The translations under genes and the position numbers were made by a program. A DNA stretch of 10,948 nucleotides from JBFGCT01 sp041581055 (GTDB lineage: Bacteria; Actinomycetota; Acidimicrobiia; Acidimicrobiales; Ilumatobacteraceae). Where the stretch lies: assembly GCA_041581055.1 (NCBI GenBank), contig JBFGCT010000138.1, forward strand, positions 1 to 10,948, written 5' to 3'. The stretch's first letter is position 1. Every line of letters starts with the position of its first letter. Under the pieces are notes generated by a model. That model had not been told where the DNA came from. It worked only from the letters and a program-made list of their open reading frames with translations, and searched no databases. This document shows positions 1 to 6,524 of this stretch, piece by piece.

Positions 1-507
1 GACGCGATCCCGCCGACGATTGCGCCGCCCTCTCCACCGGCCGCACCGACACGGGCCGAGAACGTTCACCGGCCGGTCACGCCGATCGGTGCTGTGTGCT
101 GGGCGCTGACGGAGTCCACGCTCGTCCTCGTCCGGCAAACGGTACGAGCGGTCGCCGACGATCCCACGCTGGTCGTCGAGGAAGCGGCCGGTGCCCAAGT
201 CGACCCCGGCAACTTCGTCGATGTCCCAGAGAAGTCGCCGATCGATTCGCTCGATGAGGCCATCGCCTACCTCGACGCGCCTGGCACGTCGCAAGCACCC
301 GACGGTGTCGGCCCGTTCTCGAAGCGACTCCACGACGCGCTCGTCGCCATGCGGGCAGATGTGGCGACGCTGGACGCCGACGATCAGGACGGGTTCGCCG
401 CGGCGCTCGAGGCCCATCTCGGCGACCTCGAATCGTGGCCGGGATATCAGGGTCTCGCCACCGCGGCGGAGAAGAGCCCGCACTGCGCCGGGCTCGACGA
501 CGAGTGA
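1..507 (+). CDS. unidentified protein, 3' part only
   Basis: This reading frame is open from the first base of the window to a TGA at 505-507, giving 168 residues with no start that must be internal, so the gene most likely begins upstream. A GTG at 94 could serve as a start, but the upstream codons (Pro/Ala-rich, residues about 4-18) read like an interdomain linker continuous with the rest. The remainder is acidic and probably helical, with Asp/Glu-rich stretches at about 72-92 and 117-145 and two cysteines (33 and 162). I see no signal peptide, membrane segment or motif I recognise. Codon third positions favour G/C in this frame, which supports real coding over the competing minus-strand frames. 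It converges on the injection-system operon, so it is probably not a structural part of it. Whether it is a second cargo gene, an immunity or regulatory gene, or an unrelated neighbour cannot be decided from this fragment. Confidence 0.6.
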   Translation, partial: DAIPPTIAPPSPPAAPTRAENVHRPVTPIGAVCWALTESTLVLVRQTVRAVADDPTLVVEEAAGAQVDPGNFVDVPEKSPIDSLDEAIAYLDAPGTSQAPDGVGPFSKRLHDALVAMRADVATLDADDQDGFAAALEAHLGDLESWPGYQGLATAAEKSPHCAGLDDE

Positions 508-644
508 CCACCGTGACCCCTCCGCTCGAAGGGCTCGCAACGTCGCGAGACGGCGCCGTCGCCGCCTTCGCCGGGTTCGAGGTGGACCTGATTCGACTCC
601 GCACGCATGAGGAGATGGTTGTCGCCGCGGCGCGGGCAAGTTGA
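504..644 (+). CDS. possible small ORF, translationally coupled, 46 aa
   Basis: A GTG at 504-506 overlaps the TGA of the preceding gene (GTGA) and opens a 46-codon frame ending in TGA at 642-644. The same GTGA junction is used twice in the opposite operon, so the arrangement is plausible here. The predicted product is soluble, with an acidic helical C-terminal half containing the string LIRLRTHEEMVVAAA. The frame also stays open upstream of 504 (an ATG lies at 435), but that part reads as Arg-rich out-of-frame translation of the larger gene, so 504 is the better start. No clear Shine-Dalgarno precedes it and I do not recognise the protein. It may be a genuine small gene, the remnant of a longer gene, or chance. 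Confidence is low. Confidence 0.33.
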   Translation: MTTVTPPLEGLATSRDGAVAAFAGFEVDLIRLRTHEEMVVAAARAS

Positions 645-782
645 AGCGCCGTGGCTGTCGCGGCCTGCTCCTGAAGATGGGCGCCGACAACCGGTCCGCG
701 GCCGTTCACCTCGCTTCCAGGTCCCGTCTCTCCTCAATCCCTGAACGGCACGCGGACCTGGCCGCGTCGATCGCGATCGGGC
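645..782. other. convergent intergenic region
   Basis: This 138-nt gap lies between the plus-strand stop and the minus-strand effector stop. I see no convincing gene in it and no GC hairpin followed by a T-run, so no classical intrinsic terminator for either direction. It does hold a perfect 12-bp palindrome of CGATCG repeated twice (768-779), an 8-bp inverted repeat GGTCCGCG / CGCGGACC (693-700 and 751-758, with a 50-nt spacer), and a short hairpin with arms CGCGG (751-755) and CCGCG (762-766). In such GC-rich DNA these could be chance, but they sit where a bidirectional terminator would be expected. Confidence 0.4.
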
Positions 783-2903
783 CTACCGGCCGAAGTTGTT
801 GATGAACCAGAGAACGTCCGCGGGGTTCTGGTCGATGAACACGCGGCGCATCCGGCGCAGCTCGGCTTCGTTGCGGGCGCGGATCTCGGCGAGCTCCTGG
901 GCGCGCATCTGCTCGCCGAAGAACTCGCCCCGGTTGTCGGCGCGGATGTCGTCGACGCTGTAGCCCTCCGGGTCGGCGCCGACGAGGCCTTCGAGCGCGT
1001 CCCAGATCTCTTTGCCGTAGGTGAACGCCTCGGGGGCGAGGAACCCGCTGTAGGTGTATTGGAGGTAGGCGGTGTAGGTGAAGTGGCGGACCTTGTCCCA
1101 GCCGTTGGTGTTGTCGGTCCCGACGACGCGGGTGTACTCGCGCGACAGCGCCCCGCCGAGCTCGCCCCACTGGAGGTCGTTGATCAGGTTGAACGAGCGG
1201 CCGTAATCGCGGCCGGTGTGGTCGAGCGCGACCCCGAAGAGGTGTCGGGCCAGGGTGTCGTAGTAGTCGGCGGGGAAGCCGTGGACGCCGTAGCGGGCGA
1301 CGTCGGCGGCCAGCCGGTCGAGTCCGGCCTGGATCAGGTAGTGCTGCTGCGGGGTTGGCGCCGGGGCGGCGGCCGGCTGACGCTGCGCGACCATGCTGCG
1401 CTGCGCGACCATGCTGTGCTGCGCGACCATGCTGCGCTGCGCCGTCGTGCCGCGCCGCGCCGTCGTGCCGGACGCGGCGGGCGCGGGCGCCGGTGTGGGC
1501 GCCGGTGGCGGCGCCGGGTAGTCGACGTGCACGGGGATGCGGGCCTTGTTCGCCGCGATGTGGTCGTGGACGACCTTGTTGTGGGCGTGCGTGTCGATGC
1601 CGATGCAGCCGGCGGTGCCGTCGCCTCCCCCGTCCTGGTGGACGAAGAACCCGCCGGTCCGATCGGTGAGCAACCGCCGGCTGGCAGTGGTCATGAACGT
1701 GGAGTGCAGACGGGTGCGGTAGTACCCCCACGGCCCGGAGCTGAAGCCATGGGTGCGATGGTTCTCGACCTCGCCCGGCTCGACGTAGTACTCGCCCTCG
1801 GGGATCGGGCCCTTGTTGGGCACGTCCTGATGCTCGGGTCCGGTCCAGTCGACACCACCGGCGTGCCGGTTGATGGCCCGCAGGCCCGACACGGCCGGCG
1901 TCGAGTAGCTCACCGTCCCGCTCAGCGTCAGCGTCGAGCCGTCGAAGTCCATCCGGCTCACCACACCCGAGCCCGAACTCCACCAGGATTCGGCCTCCTC
2001 GTACGCGGCCTCCGCGGCCCGACCGGCCCGCTCGATCTGGCGGCCACCCCAGTCCTCGACGCGTTCACCGAGGCGTTCGGCTCGATCGACCTGACGCCCG
2101 CCCCAACTCCGCGCCCGGTTGGCCATGCCCCGGAAGTCCTGGCGCTGCACCGCCTGCGAGCCGCCCTGCTGCTGCACGGTGTGCACCAACTCGTGGGCCA
2201 GCAGCCGCTGACCACCGCTGGTTCCCGGCGCGTACTCGCCCCGCCCGAAGAAGATGTCGTTGCCGACCGTGAACGCCCGCGCCGACAGGTCGCTCGCGAG
2301 GCCGGCCGCGCGCTCGTCGGTGTGGACCCGCACACCGCCCAGCGCGTGACCCAGCCGGGAGCCGAAGAACTCCCGATCCGCGGCCCGCAGCGGCGCACCA
2401 CCGCCGACCGACCCGGTGATCGCCGACTCCACGGACGGATCGAGCACACCATCCGCCGACGGAGGCGAGGTCAACGCCGCGACGCCGGCAGACCCCCCAC
2501 CCGAGACGCGCGCAGCGACCGCGTCGGCGGTCCGCTCGCTACGGTCATCACCCCGACCGAGGACCACCTTGCGCCGCACCACCGGCGCCTCGGCGCCCGC
2601 TGACGCCACCGCCGGCGCTCGGTCCTCACGGAGTGGGTCGTCGTTGTCGGATCCTCGATCAGGCCGGCGCATCCGCGTGGACTCGCTCGACGCCCGGCGG
2701 AGCTGCGCGCCGACGTGATCGGCGATCCGATCCGCCTCGACCTCCGCCCGGTCGTCGACGGATCCCACCGCCAGCCGCCGGAAGCGGTCGGCGATCTCGA
2801 TGCCATAGCGGGGCGGCGACAGTGCCACACCACGGGTTGACGGCTGACGCCTCCGCCCGGAATCACCCGTTGCGGGGTTCGCTACCTTCTCGTACCGGGT
2901 CAT
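783..2903 (-). CDS. eCIS-core (DUF4157) protein with L,D-transpeptidase-like domain; putative injected effector
   Basis: This 706-residue protein is probably the payload of the injection system encoded upstream. Residues about 46-66 and 117-133 are two similar Asp/Glu/Arg-rich helices, DDRxExxADxxA, of the kind seen before DUF4157 domains. Residues about 154-247 form the DUF4157/eCIS-core domain, with GVRVHTDERA and an intact HExxH (HELVH, 237-241). Residues 267-302 hold two WGGRQ repeats. Residues about 317-462 resemble DUF2778/Tlde1-type L,D-transpeptidases: GPIPEGEYYV at 365-374, then His422 and Cys433 in VHQDGGGDGTAGCIGI. Such domains cut or edit tetrapeptide stems in peptidoglycan. A Pro/Ala linker and five hexapeptide repeats (479-508) lead to an unassigned C-terminal domain (about 520-706) with DKVRHF, KEIWD and DDIRADNRG motifs. 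There is no signal peptide, which fits loading into a CIS lumen. The ATG at 2901-2903 has GGGAG 7 nt upstream; the stop is TAG. The effector role is inferred from domain family and operon position. Confidence 0.88.
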   Translation of the reverse strand: MTRYEKVANPATGDSGRRRQPSTRGVALSPPRYGIEIADRFRRLAVGSVDDRAEVEADRIADHVGAQLRRASSESTRMRRPDRGSDNDDPLREDRAPAVASAGAEAPVVRRKVVLGRGDDRSERTADAVAARVSGGGSAGVAALTSPPSADGVLDPSVESAITGSVGGGAPLRAADREFFGSRLGHALGGVRVHTDERAAGLASDLSARAFTVGNDIFFGRGEYAPGTSGGQRLLAHELVHTVQQQGGSQAVQRQDFRGMANRARSWGGRQVDRAERLGERVEDWGGRQIERAGRAAEAAYEEAESWWSSGSGVVSRMDFDGSTLTLSGTVSYSTPAVSGLRAINRHAGGVDWTGPEHQDVPNKGPIPEGEYYVEPGEVENHRTHGFSSGPWGYYRTRLHSTFMTTASRRLLTDRTGGFFVHQDGGGDGTAGCIGIDTHAHNKVVHDHIAANKARIPVHVDYPAPPPAPTPAPAPAASGTTARRGTTAQRSMVAQHSMVAQRSMVAQRQPAAAPAPTPQQHYLIQAGLDRLAADVARYGVHGFPADYYDTLARHLFGVALDHTGRDYGRSFNLINDLQWGELGGALSREYTRVVGTDNTNGWDKVRHFTYTAYLQYTYSGFLAPEAFTYGKEIWDALEGLVGADPEGYSVDDIRADNRGEFFGEQMRAQELAEIRARNEAELRRMRRVFIDQNPADVLWFINNFGR
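1380..1469 (-). repeat. five in-frame 18-bp repeats in effector linker
   Basis: Five consecutive 18-bp units encode the hexapeptides GTTARR, GTTAQR, SMVAQH, SMVAQR and SMVAQR (residues 479-508). The last three are nearly identical at the DNA level (each carries GCGCGACCATGCTG on the plus strand), and the first two are diverged relatives. They lie between the transpeptidase-like domain and the C-terminal domain, after a Pro/Ala-rich segment. They look like a flexible, recombination-prone spacer. Copy number could change without a frameshift. Confidence 0.85.
1998..2105 (-). repeat. two 54-bp in-frame repeats (WGGRQ helices) in effector
   Basis: Residues 267-284 and 285-302 are two copies of an 18-residue unit, each starting WGGRQ(V/I)(D/E)RA and continuing as a charged amphipathic helix. 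They lie just after the HELVH motif and before the transpeptidase-like domain. They are likely a helical connector; no function can be assigned from sequence. Confidence 0.7.
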
Positions 2904-2910
2904 CGCGTCA

Positions 2911-2915
2911 CTCCC
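2911..2915 (-). promoter_or_regulatory. ribosome binding site of the effector gene
   Basis: GGGAG on the minus strand lies 7 nt before the ATG at 2903 and supports that start. It sits in the 52-nt gap after the ATPase stop, so the effector has its own initiation signal instead of the overlapping junctions used upstream. The gap contains a small inverted repeat (CGCCG / CGGCG, 2920-2931), too short to call a terminator. I see no -35/-10 promoter pair. Confidence 0.65.
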
Positions 2916-2955
2916 ATCCCGCCGGACGGCGCGGCAGCCGATCTGCGCTCGAACA

Positions 2956-4299
2956 TCACGAGTGTGCTCCGTCCTTGGCGAACTCGCGGCGGATGCCGCG
3001 CTGGAGGACCTCGTCGGGGATGACGTTGGTCCCGGCCTTGAGGGTCTCGAGTGAGGCGAACCGGACGATGTTCATGATCGAGCCACCGGACAACACGTGC
3101 TCGGCGGCGATCGCCGGGAGATCGACCGTCGGCGCCAGCTCGGACTTCGGCGAGAACGCCTGCTCCCACAGTCGCCGCCGCTCTTCGGGCCGCGGCATCG
3201 GAAAGTAGACGACGGCCTCGAACCGGCGGGTGAACGCCTCGTCGAGGTTGTCCCGCTTGTTGGAGGCGAGGATGGCGATGCCGTCGAAGGTCTCGATCCG
3301 CTGGAGCAGGAACGAGACCTCCTGGTTGGCGTAGCGGTCGTGGGCGTCCCTCGTCTCGGTCCGCTTGCCGAACAGCGCATCGGCCTCGTCGAAGAACAGG
3401 ATCCAACCCCGGTGCTGCGCCTGGTCGAAGATCCTCGAGAGGTTCTTCTCGGTCTCACCGATGAATTTCGACACGACGAGCGACAGGTCCACCTTGTAGA
3501 CGTCGCGGTCGGTGTACTTGCCGAGCAGGCACGACGTCATCGTCTTGCCGGTGCCGGGAGGGCCGTAGAACAACGCCCGGTGACCGGGGCGCAGCTTGGC
3601 GGCCATTCCCCACTCGTTCATCAACGTGTCGCCATGGCTGAGCCAGGTCTCGATCTCTTCGACCTGACGGCGTGTCGAGGGATGGAGGACCAGATCGTCC
3701 CAGGTCAGATCCGTGGTGATGCGGCGCGCCGGGAAGTCGGCGCCGAAATGGGGGCGCCGGGCCCCTCCGGTCGTGAACAAGGCGACATGTTCGTCCGACA
3801 GCACGAGCGGCGATCTCAGCGAGGCGTCGCCGTGGAGACCGCGTTCCAACCGGAGCACGTCGTTTCGTGCGAACAGGTGGTCCTCGGTGAAGAGCGACTG
3901 GACGGCGAAACGCGCTTCGAGGTCGGCGCCGGCGAGCACGAAGGCGAGCGTCTCGCCGGTGGGGACGAACGGCTGGCCGTTGTCGCCGGTCCCTCCGAAC
4001 TCGGTGAATCGACGGTCGAACGTGCTGTTCTTGGTGAAGAAGACGTCGAGCAGCTGGGGCATGACGTGGGGCACGAGCGCCATCACGAGCGCAACACGCT
4101 CGGCGAACGTCAGGTCGTGCTCGCGGACGAACCGGGCGTACGGCGAATTGGCCCGGCCGAGGTCGGGCGGCTGCACGTCGAACACGCTCTGGACCGCCGG
4201 CTCGGAGCCGAAGTAGAGGTTGAACCGGGTGTTGACCACGGCGGCGAACCAGGCCAGCTCCGCTTCGAGGTCGTGGGCGTTGGGCTCGGGCGCGCTCAC
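2956..4299 (-). CDS. contractile injection system AAA+ ATPase (Afp15-like)
   Basis: This 447-residue AAA+ ATPase is of the type present in nearly all eCIS loci (Afp15/PVC15-like), where it is thought to act in particle assembly or cargo loading in the cytoplasm. The N-terminal 190 residues or so are a family-specific region. The ATPase core shows Walker A GPPGTGKT (246-253), Walker B WILFFDEAD (299-307), sensor-1 Asn347 in ILASNKRDN, and arginine-finger candidates Arg358-Arg359 in AFTRRF. The C-terminal lid begins near LSGGSIMN (403-410), without an obvious sensor-2 arginine. I chose the GTG at 4297-4299 because it overlaps the tape-measure stop as GTGA and has GAGGA 7 nt upstream. An ATG at 4327-4329 would add 10 residues but starts deeper in the upstream gene and is less likely. 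The frame stays open far upstream, but that Arg-rich stretch is a shadow of the tape-measure gene. Gene order (tape measure, then ATPase) matches Afp-type loci. Confidence 0.93.
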   Translation of the reverse strand: MSAPEPNAHDLEAELAWFAAVVNTRFNLYFGSEPAVQSVFDVQPPDLGRANSPYARFVREHDLTFAERVALVMALVPHVMPQLLDVFFTKNSTFDRRFTEFGGTGDNGQPFVPTGETLAFVLAGADLEARFAVQSLFTEDHLFARNDVLRLERGLHGDASLRSPLVLSDEHVALFTTGGARRPHFGADFPARRITTDLTWDDLVLHPSTRRQVEEIETWLSHGDTLMNEWGMAAKLRPGHRALFYGPPGTGKTMTSCLLGKYTDRDVYKVDLSLVVSKFIGETEKNLSRIFDQAQHRGWILFFDEADALFGKRTETRDAHDRYANQEVSFLLQRIETFDGIAILASNKRDNLDEAFTRRFEAVVYFPMPRPEERRRLWEQAFSPKSELAPTVDLPAIAAEHVLSGGSIMNIVRFASLETLKAGTNVIPDEVLQRGIRREFAKDGAHS

Positions 4300-6524
4300 C
4301 ACTCGATCCTCATCGGCGCCGACATCCATGGCAAGGACAACCACTCGAAATCCCACGGAAGCCGGTCCAGCACGACGTCGTAGGCCTCCCGCTCGACGCG
4401 CAGCATCCAGATCCCGTCCTCCGCGGCGAGGATCCCCCGGCGCAACAAGAACGTCCCGCGCAACCCCTCCGGCGAGAGATCGCCGAAGACCCCCGCGTGC
4501 TCGATCACCGCGGTCAGCAGATCGGAGCACTCCTCGCGCTCGATGTCGGTCACGGGCTCCCCGATCTCGAGGACGTCGGCGACGTTCGCGCCGCACAGCA
4601 CCTTGTCGAGGACCGCCATGTACTCGGCTGGTTCTGCCTGACCCGTGGCGAGGTGGTGGAGCAACGCGACCGCCCGATGCCGCGCCTCGTCGCTGACGAA
4701 CCGGCCGTGCTCCACCAGCCCGAGCCGGTCGAAGAGCGTCGGGATGAACGGAGCCAGCAGGACCAGGCCGGCCGAATGGACCTCGACCCGGTCGGAGTCG
4801 CTGAACGACAGGTCGAGCCCGGTCCGCGACCGTCTCGACGTGCGAGCCTCGTGTGACCGGGCCCGGTCCGCTTGATCGGGCGCGGGTGGTCGGGCGTCGT
4901 CCGTCCGACCGTCGTCTCGGACCGCAGGGCGATCCGTAGTGATGGCTGACTCCGAAGCGCCGGTCGGCATCGGCGGCGCGTCGCCGAGGCGGCCGGCGTC
5001 GGGCATGAGGGACGAGTCGGCTCCCGGCATGTGTTCCGGCGTGAGGGGCGTGAGGGACGAGTCGGTTCCCGGCATGTGTTCCGGCGTGAGGGGCGTGAGG
5101 GACGAGTCGGCTCGAGGCATGTGTTCCGGCGTGAGGGACGAGTCGGCTCGAGGCATGTGTTCCGGCGTGAGGGGCGTGAGGGACGAGTCGGCTCCTGGCA
5201 CGACTTCCGGCGTGAGGGACGTGTCGGCTCCAGGAAGGACGTCGGGGGTATCGGCACCGTGGGCGCGGGCGACGCCCGCAACGTCGGTTCCCTCCGGGCC
5301 CGCGCGCCCGTAGCCGTCCTCGGTCGTGACGGTGGCCCCGCGATCGTCGGACGGGCGCGCGGGCAACGCGTCGGGGGGACGCCGTTCGGGCGCGATCGAG
5401 TCGTCCGCCGCGGGCGCTGTCGCCTCCACCGCCGGTGCGGCCGCGGGCTCGCGCGTCGATCCTCGGAGCGCCCGCTCGAACGCGTCGACGACGACGGCCG
5501 GCGAGGCGACGGCACGGGCGGCCCGCAGCGCCTCGTCGGCGAGGACGCGACGGTCGACGCCGATCGCTCGCCCGAGGCGCCCCAGCGAGTGGGCGACCAC
5601 GGCCGGGACGTTGTGGTCGCCGTCGGCGAGCACCGACTCCACGACCGACGCCCACACGCGCGTTCGTCGACGGCGCGGGGTGCGCACGCCCGTGACGTGG
5701 TCCGCCATGAGCGGCGCAGTCAACTGGAGGACGTCGACCCGTGCCGCGACCTCGGGCGCCAACGCGCCGACGAGCGCGGCGAGCGTCGCGTCGTCGAGCG
5801 CCTGAACGAGGCGGGTCAGGCGGGCGGGCGTGTCGATCACCTCGGCGACCAAGGCTTCGAGCGCGGCCGGCGACGAGACCACCGCCCGGCGCACGGCGGA
5901 CGGCAGCGGATCAGGCTGGAGCGGGTCGACCCACCAGGGCAGCGTTCCCGTGCGCATGAAGTGGGCCAGCGTCTCGAGCCCGCCCAGGTCGACCGCGGCG
6001 GTCGTCGCGGATCCGGACACGTCACGATCGGTCGGCTCGGGGCGCGAGACGACGGCTGACGCCTCCGACGATCCCGGGCCGCTCGCCGCCGAGGCCCGCG
6101 GATCAGCGGCGGACCTCGTTCGTGGCGCAGATCGAGAGACGGTCGACGCGCCCGGGCGAACCGCCGTCGAGCTGTCGTCGACGTCTCGATCGACGAGGCC
6201 GACACCGGCTCGGCCCCGACCGTCCGTTCCGGCGGCCGCCAGCTCGGTCGCGAGTGCGCCCGGCAGACGCTCGCTCAGCCGCGCCACGATGTCGGCCTCG
6301 AACCGGCCCGGATCGAGCCGCCCGAGATCCACGTCGAGGTGGGCGATGCGGTCCACCCGGTCGGGCGAGCCGGCCATCGAACAGCACCGCTCGATGATCG
6401 CCGCCATCGACGAGGCCTGGATCCGGCTGAGCACCTCGTGCATCCGGCGGGCCGTCGGCTCGTCTCGAACCGACAACTCGAAGGTCTGGCGCCGAACGGC
6501 GTGTCGCTGGGCGGGCATGCTCAC
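4296..6524 (-). CDS. contractile injection system tape-measure protein
   Basis: This 742-residue protein belongs to the CIS tape-measure family (Afp14-like), whose members are thought to set tube and sheath length. The N-terminal 95 residues show the family pattern: a helix from RRQTFELSVRDEPTA on, then IAHLDVDLGRLDPGRFE (60-76). A second conserved patch, LAHFMRTGTLPWWVD, lies at 186-200. The C-terminal domain (about 580-742) is diagnostic, with HSAGLVLLAPFIPTLFDRLG (583-602), LLHHLATGQ (621-629), KVLCG (641-645), TFLLRRG (691-697) and RLPWDFEWLSLPWM (721-734). The middle (about 100-180 and 355-575) is low-complexity and Pro/Ala/Asp-rich, and carries six tandem repeats at about 432-508. The start is taken as GTG 6522-6524, overlapping the upstream TGA as GTGA. 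An ATG two codons later (6516-6518) is equally possible by sequence, and neither has a strong Shine-Dalgarno. It overlaps the ATPase gene by 4 nt, so the two are probably translationally coupled. Confidence 0.93.
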   Translation of the reverse strand: MSMPAQRHAVRRQTFELSVRDEPTARRMHEVLSRIQASSMAAIIERCCSMAGSPDRVDRIAHLDVDLGRLDPGRFEADIVARLSERLPGALATELAAAGTDGRGRAGVGLVDRDVDDSSTAVRPGASTVSRSAPRTRSAADPRASAASGPGSSEASAVVSRPEPTDRDVSGSATTAAVDLGGLETLAHFMRTGTLPWWVDPLQPDPLPSAVRRAVVSSPAALEALVAEVIDTPARLTRLVQALDDATLAALVGALAPEVAARVDVLQLTAPLMADHVTGVRTPRRRRTRVWASVVESVLADGDHNVPAVVAHSLGRLGRAIGVDRRVLADEALRAARAVASPAVVVDAFERALRGSTREPAAAPAVEATAPAADDSIAPERRPPDALPARPSDDRGATVTTEDGYGRAGPEGTDVAGVARAHGADTPDVLPGADTSLTPEVVPGADSSLTPLTPEHMPRADSSLTPEHMPRADSSLTPLTPEHMPGTDSSLTPLTPEHMPGADSSLMPDAGRLGDAPPMPTGASESAITTDRPAVRDDGRTDDARPPAPDQADRARSHEARTSRRSRTGLDLSFSDSDRVEVHSAGLVLLAPFIPTLFDRLGLVEHGRFVSDEARHRAVALLHHLATGQAEPAEYMAVLDKVLCGANVADVLEIGEPVTDIEREECSDLLTAVIEHAGVFGDLSPEGLRGTFLLRRGILAAEDGIWMLRVEREAYDVVLDRLPWDFEWLSLPWMSAPMRIEW
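4307..4311 (-). promoter_or_regulatory. ribosome binding site deciding the ATPase start
   Basis: GAGGA on the minus strand, inside the last codons of the tape-measure gene, lies 7 nt before the GTG at 4299. The adjacent GTG at 4302 would leave only 4 nt. This supports 4299 as the ATPase start. Confidence 0.6.
5001..5231 (-). repeat. tandem 45/36-bp repeats in tape-measure linker
   Basis: Read along the plus strand, the marker GACGAGTCGG recurs at 5011, 5056, 5101, 5137 and 5182, and as GACGTGTCGG at 5218, giving steps of 45, 45, 36, 45 and 36 bp. The long unit encodes (G/R)(A/T)DSSLTPLTPEHMP (15 residues). The short unit lacks one LTP, that is one copy of a 9-bp sub-repeat. Every step is a multiple of three, so the frame is kept. 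The terminal units are the most diverged (GADTSLTPEVVP and GADSSLMP). The repeats lie in the variable linker between the conserved N- and C-terminal tape-measure domains. Confidence 0.92.

Noticed and set aside
77..737. Minus-strand frames opposite the left-end genes (210 and 96 codons)
   Set aside because: They are very rich in Arg, Ser and Pro, lack a ribosome binding site and conflict with the better plus-strand frame.
751..766. CGCGG/CCGCG hairpin as an intrinsic terminator
   Set aside because: The stem is only 5 bp and is not followed by a T-run on either strand; it is recorded only as part of the intergenic region.
706..1983. Minus-strand open frame of 425 codons overlapping the effector in another frame
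   Set aside because: It is Arg/Pro/Gly-rich, a typical frame-shifted shadow; the motif-bearing frame is continuous from 2903 to 783.
1059..2603. Long plus-strand open frame antisense to the effector gene
   Set aside because: It lacks any recognisable motif and is a reverse-strand shadow of the HELVH/transpeptidase coding frame.
4939..5313. CRISPR-like array suggested by regularly spaced plus-strand repeats
   Set aside because: The units are contiguous, in-frame, multiples of three, without distinct spacers, and encode a repeated peptide in the tape-measure linker.
4300..5655. In-frame N-terminal extension of the ATPase by up to about 450 residues
   Set aside because: That stretch is the out-of-frame reading of the tape-measure gene, Arg/Pro-rich with repetitive HAPHAGTHA strings produced by the tandem repeat. 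The family ATPases start close to the GTG at 4299.
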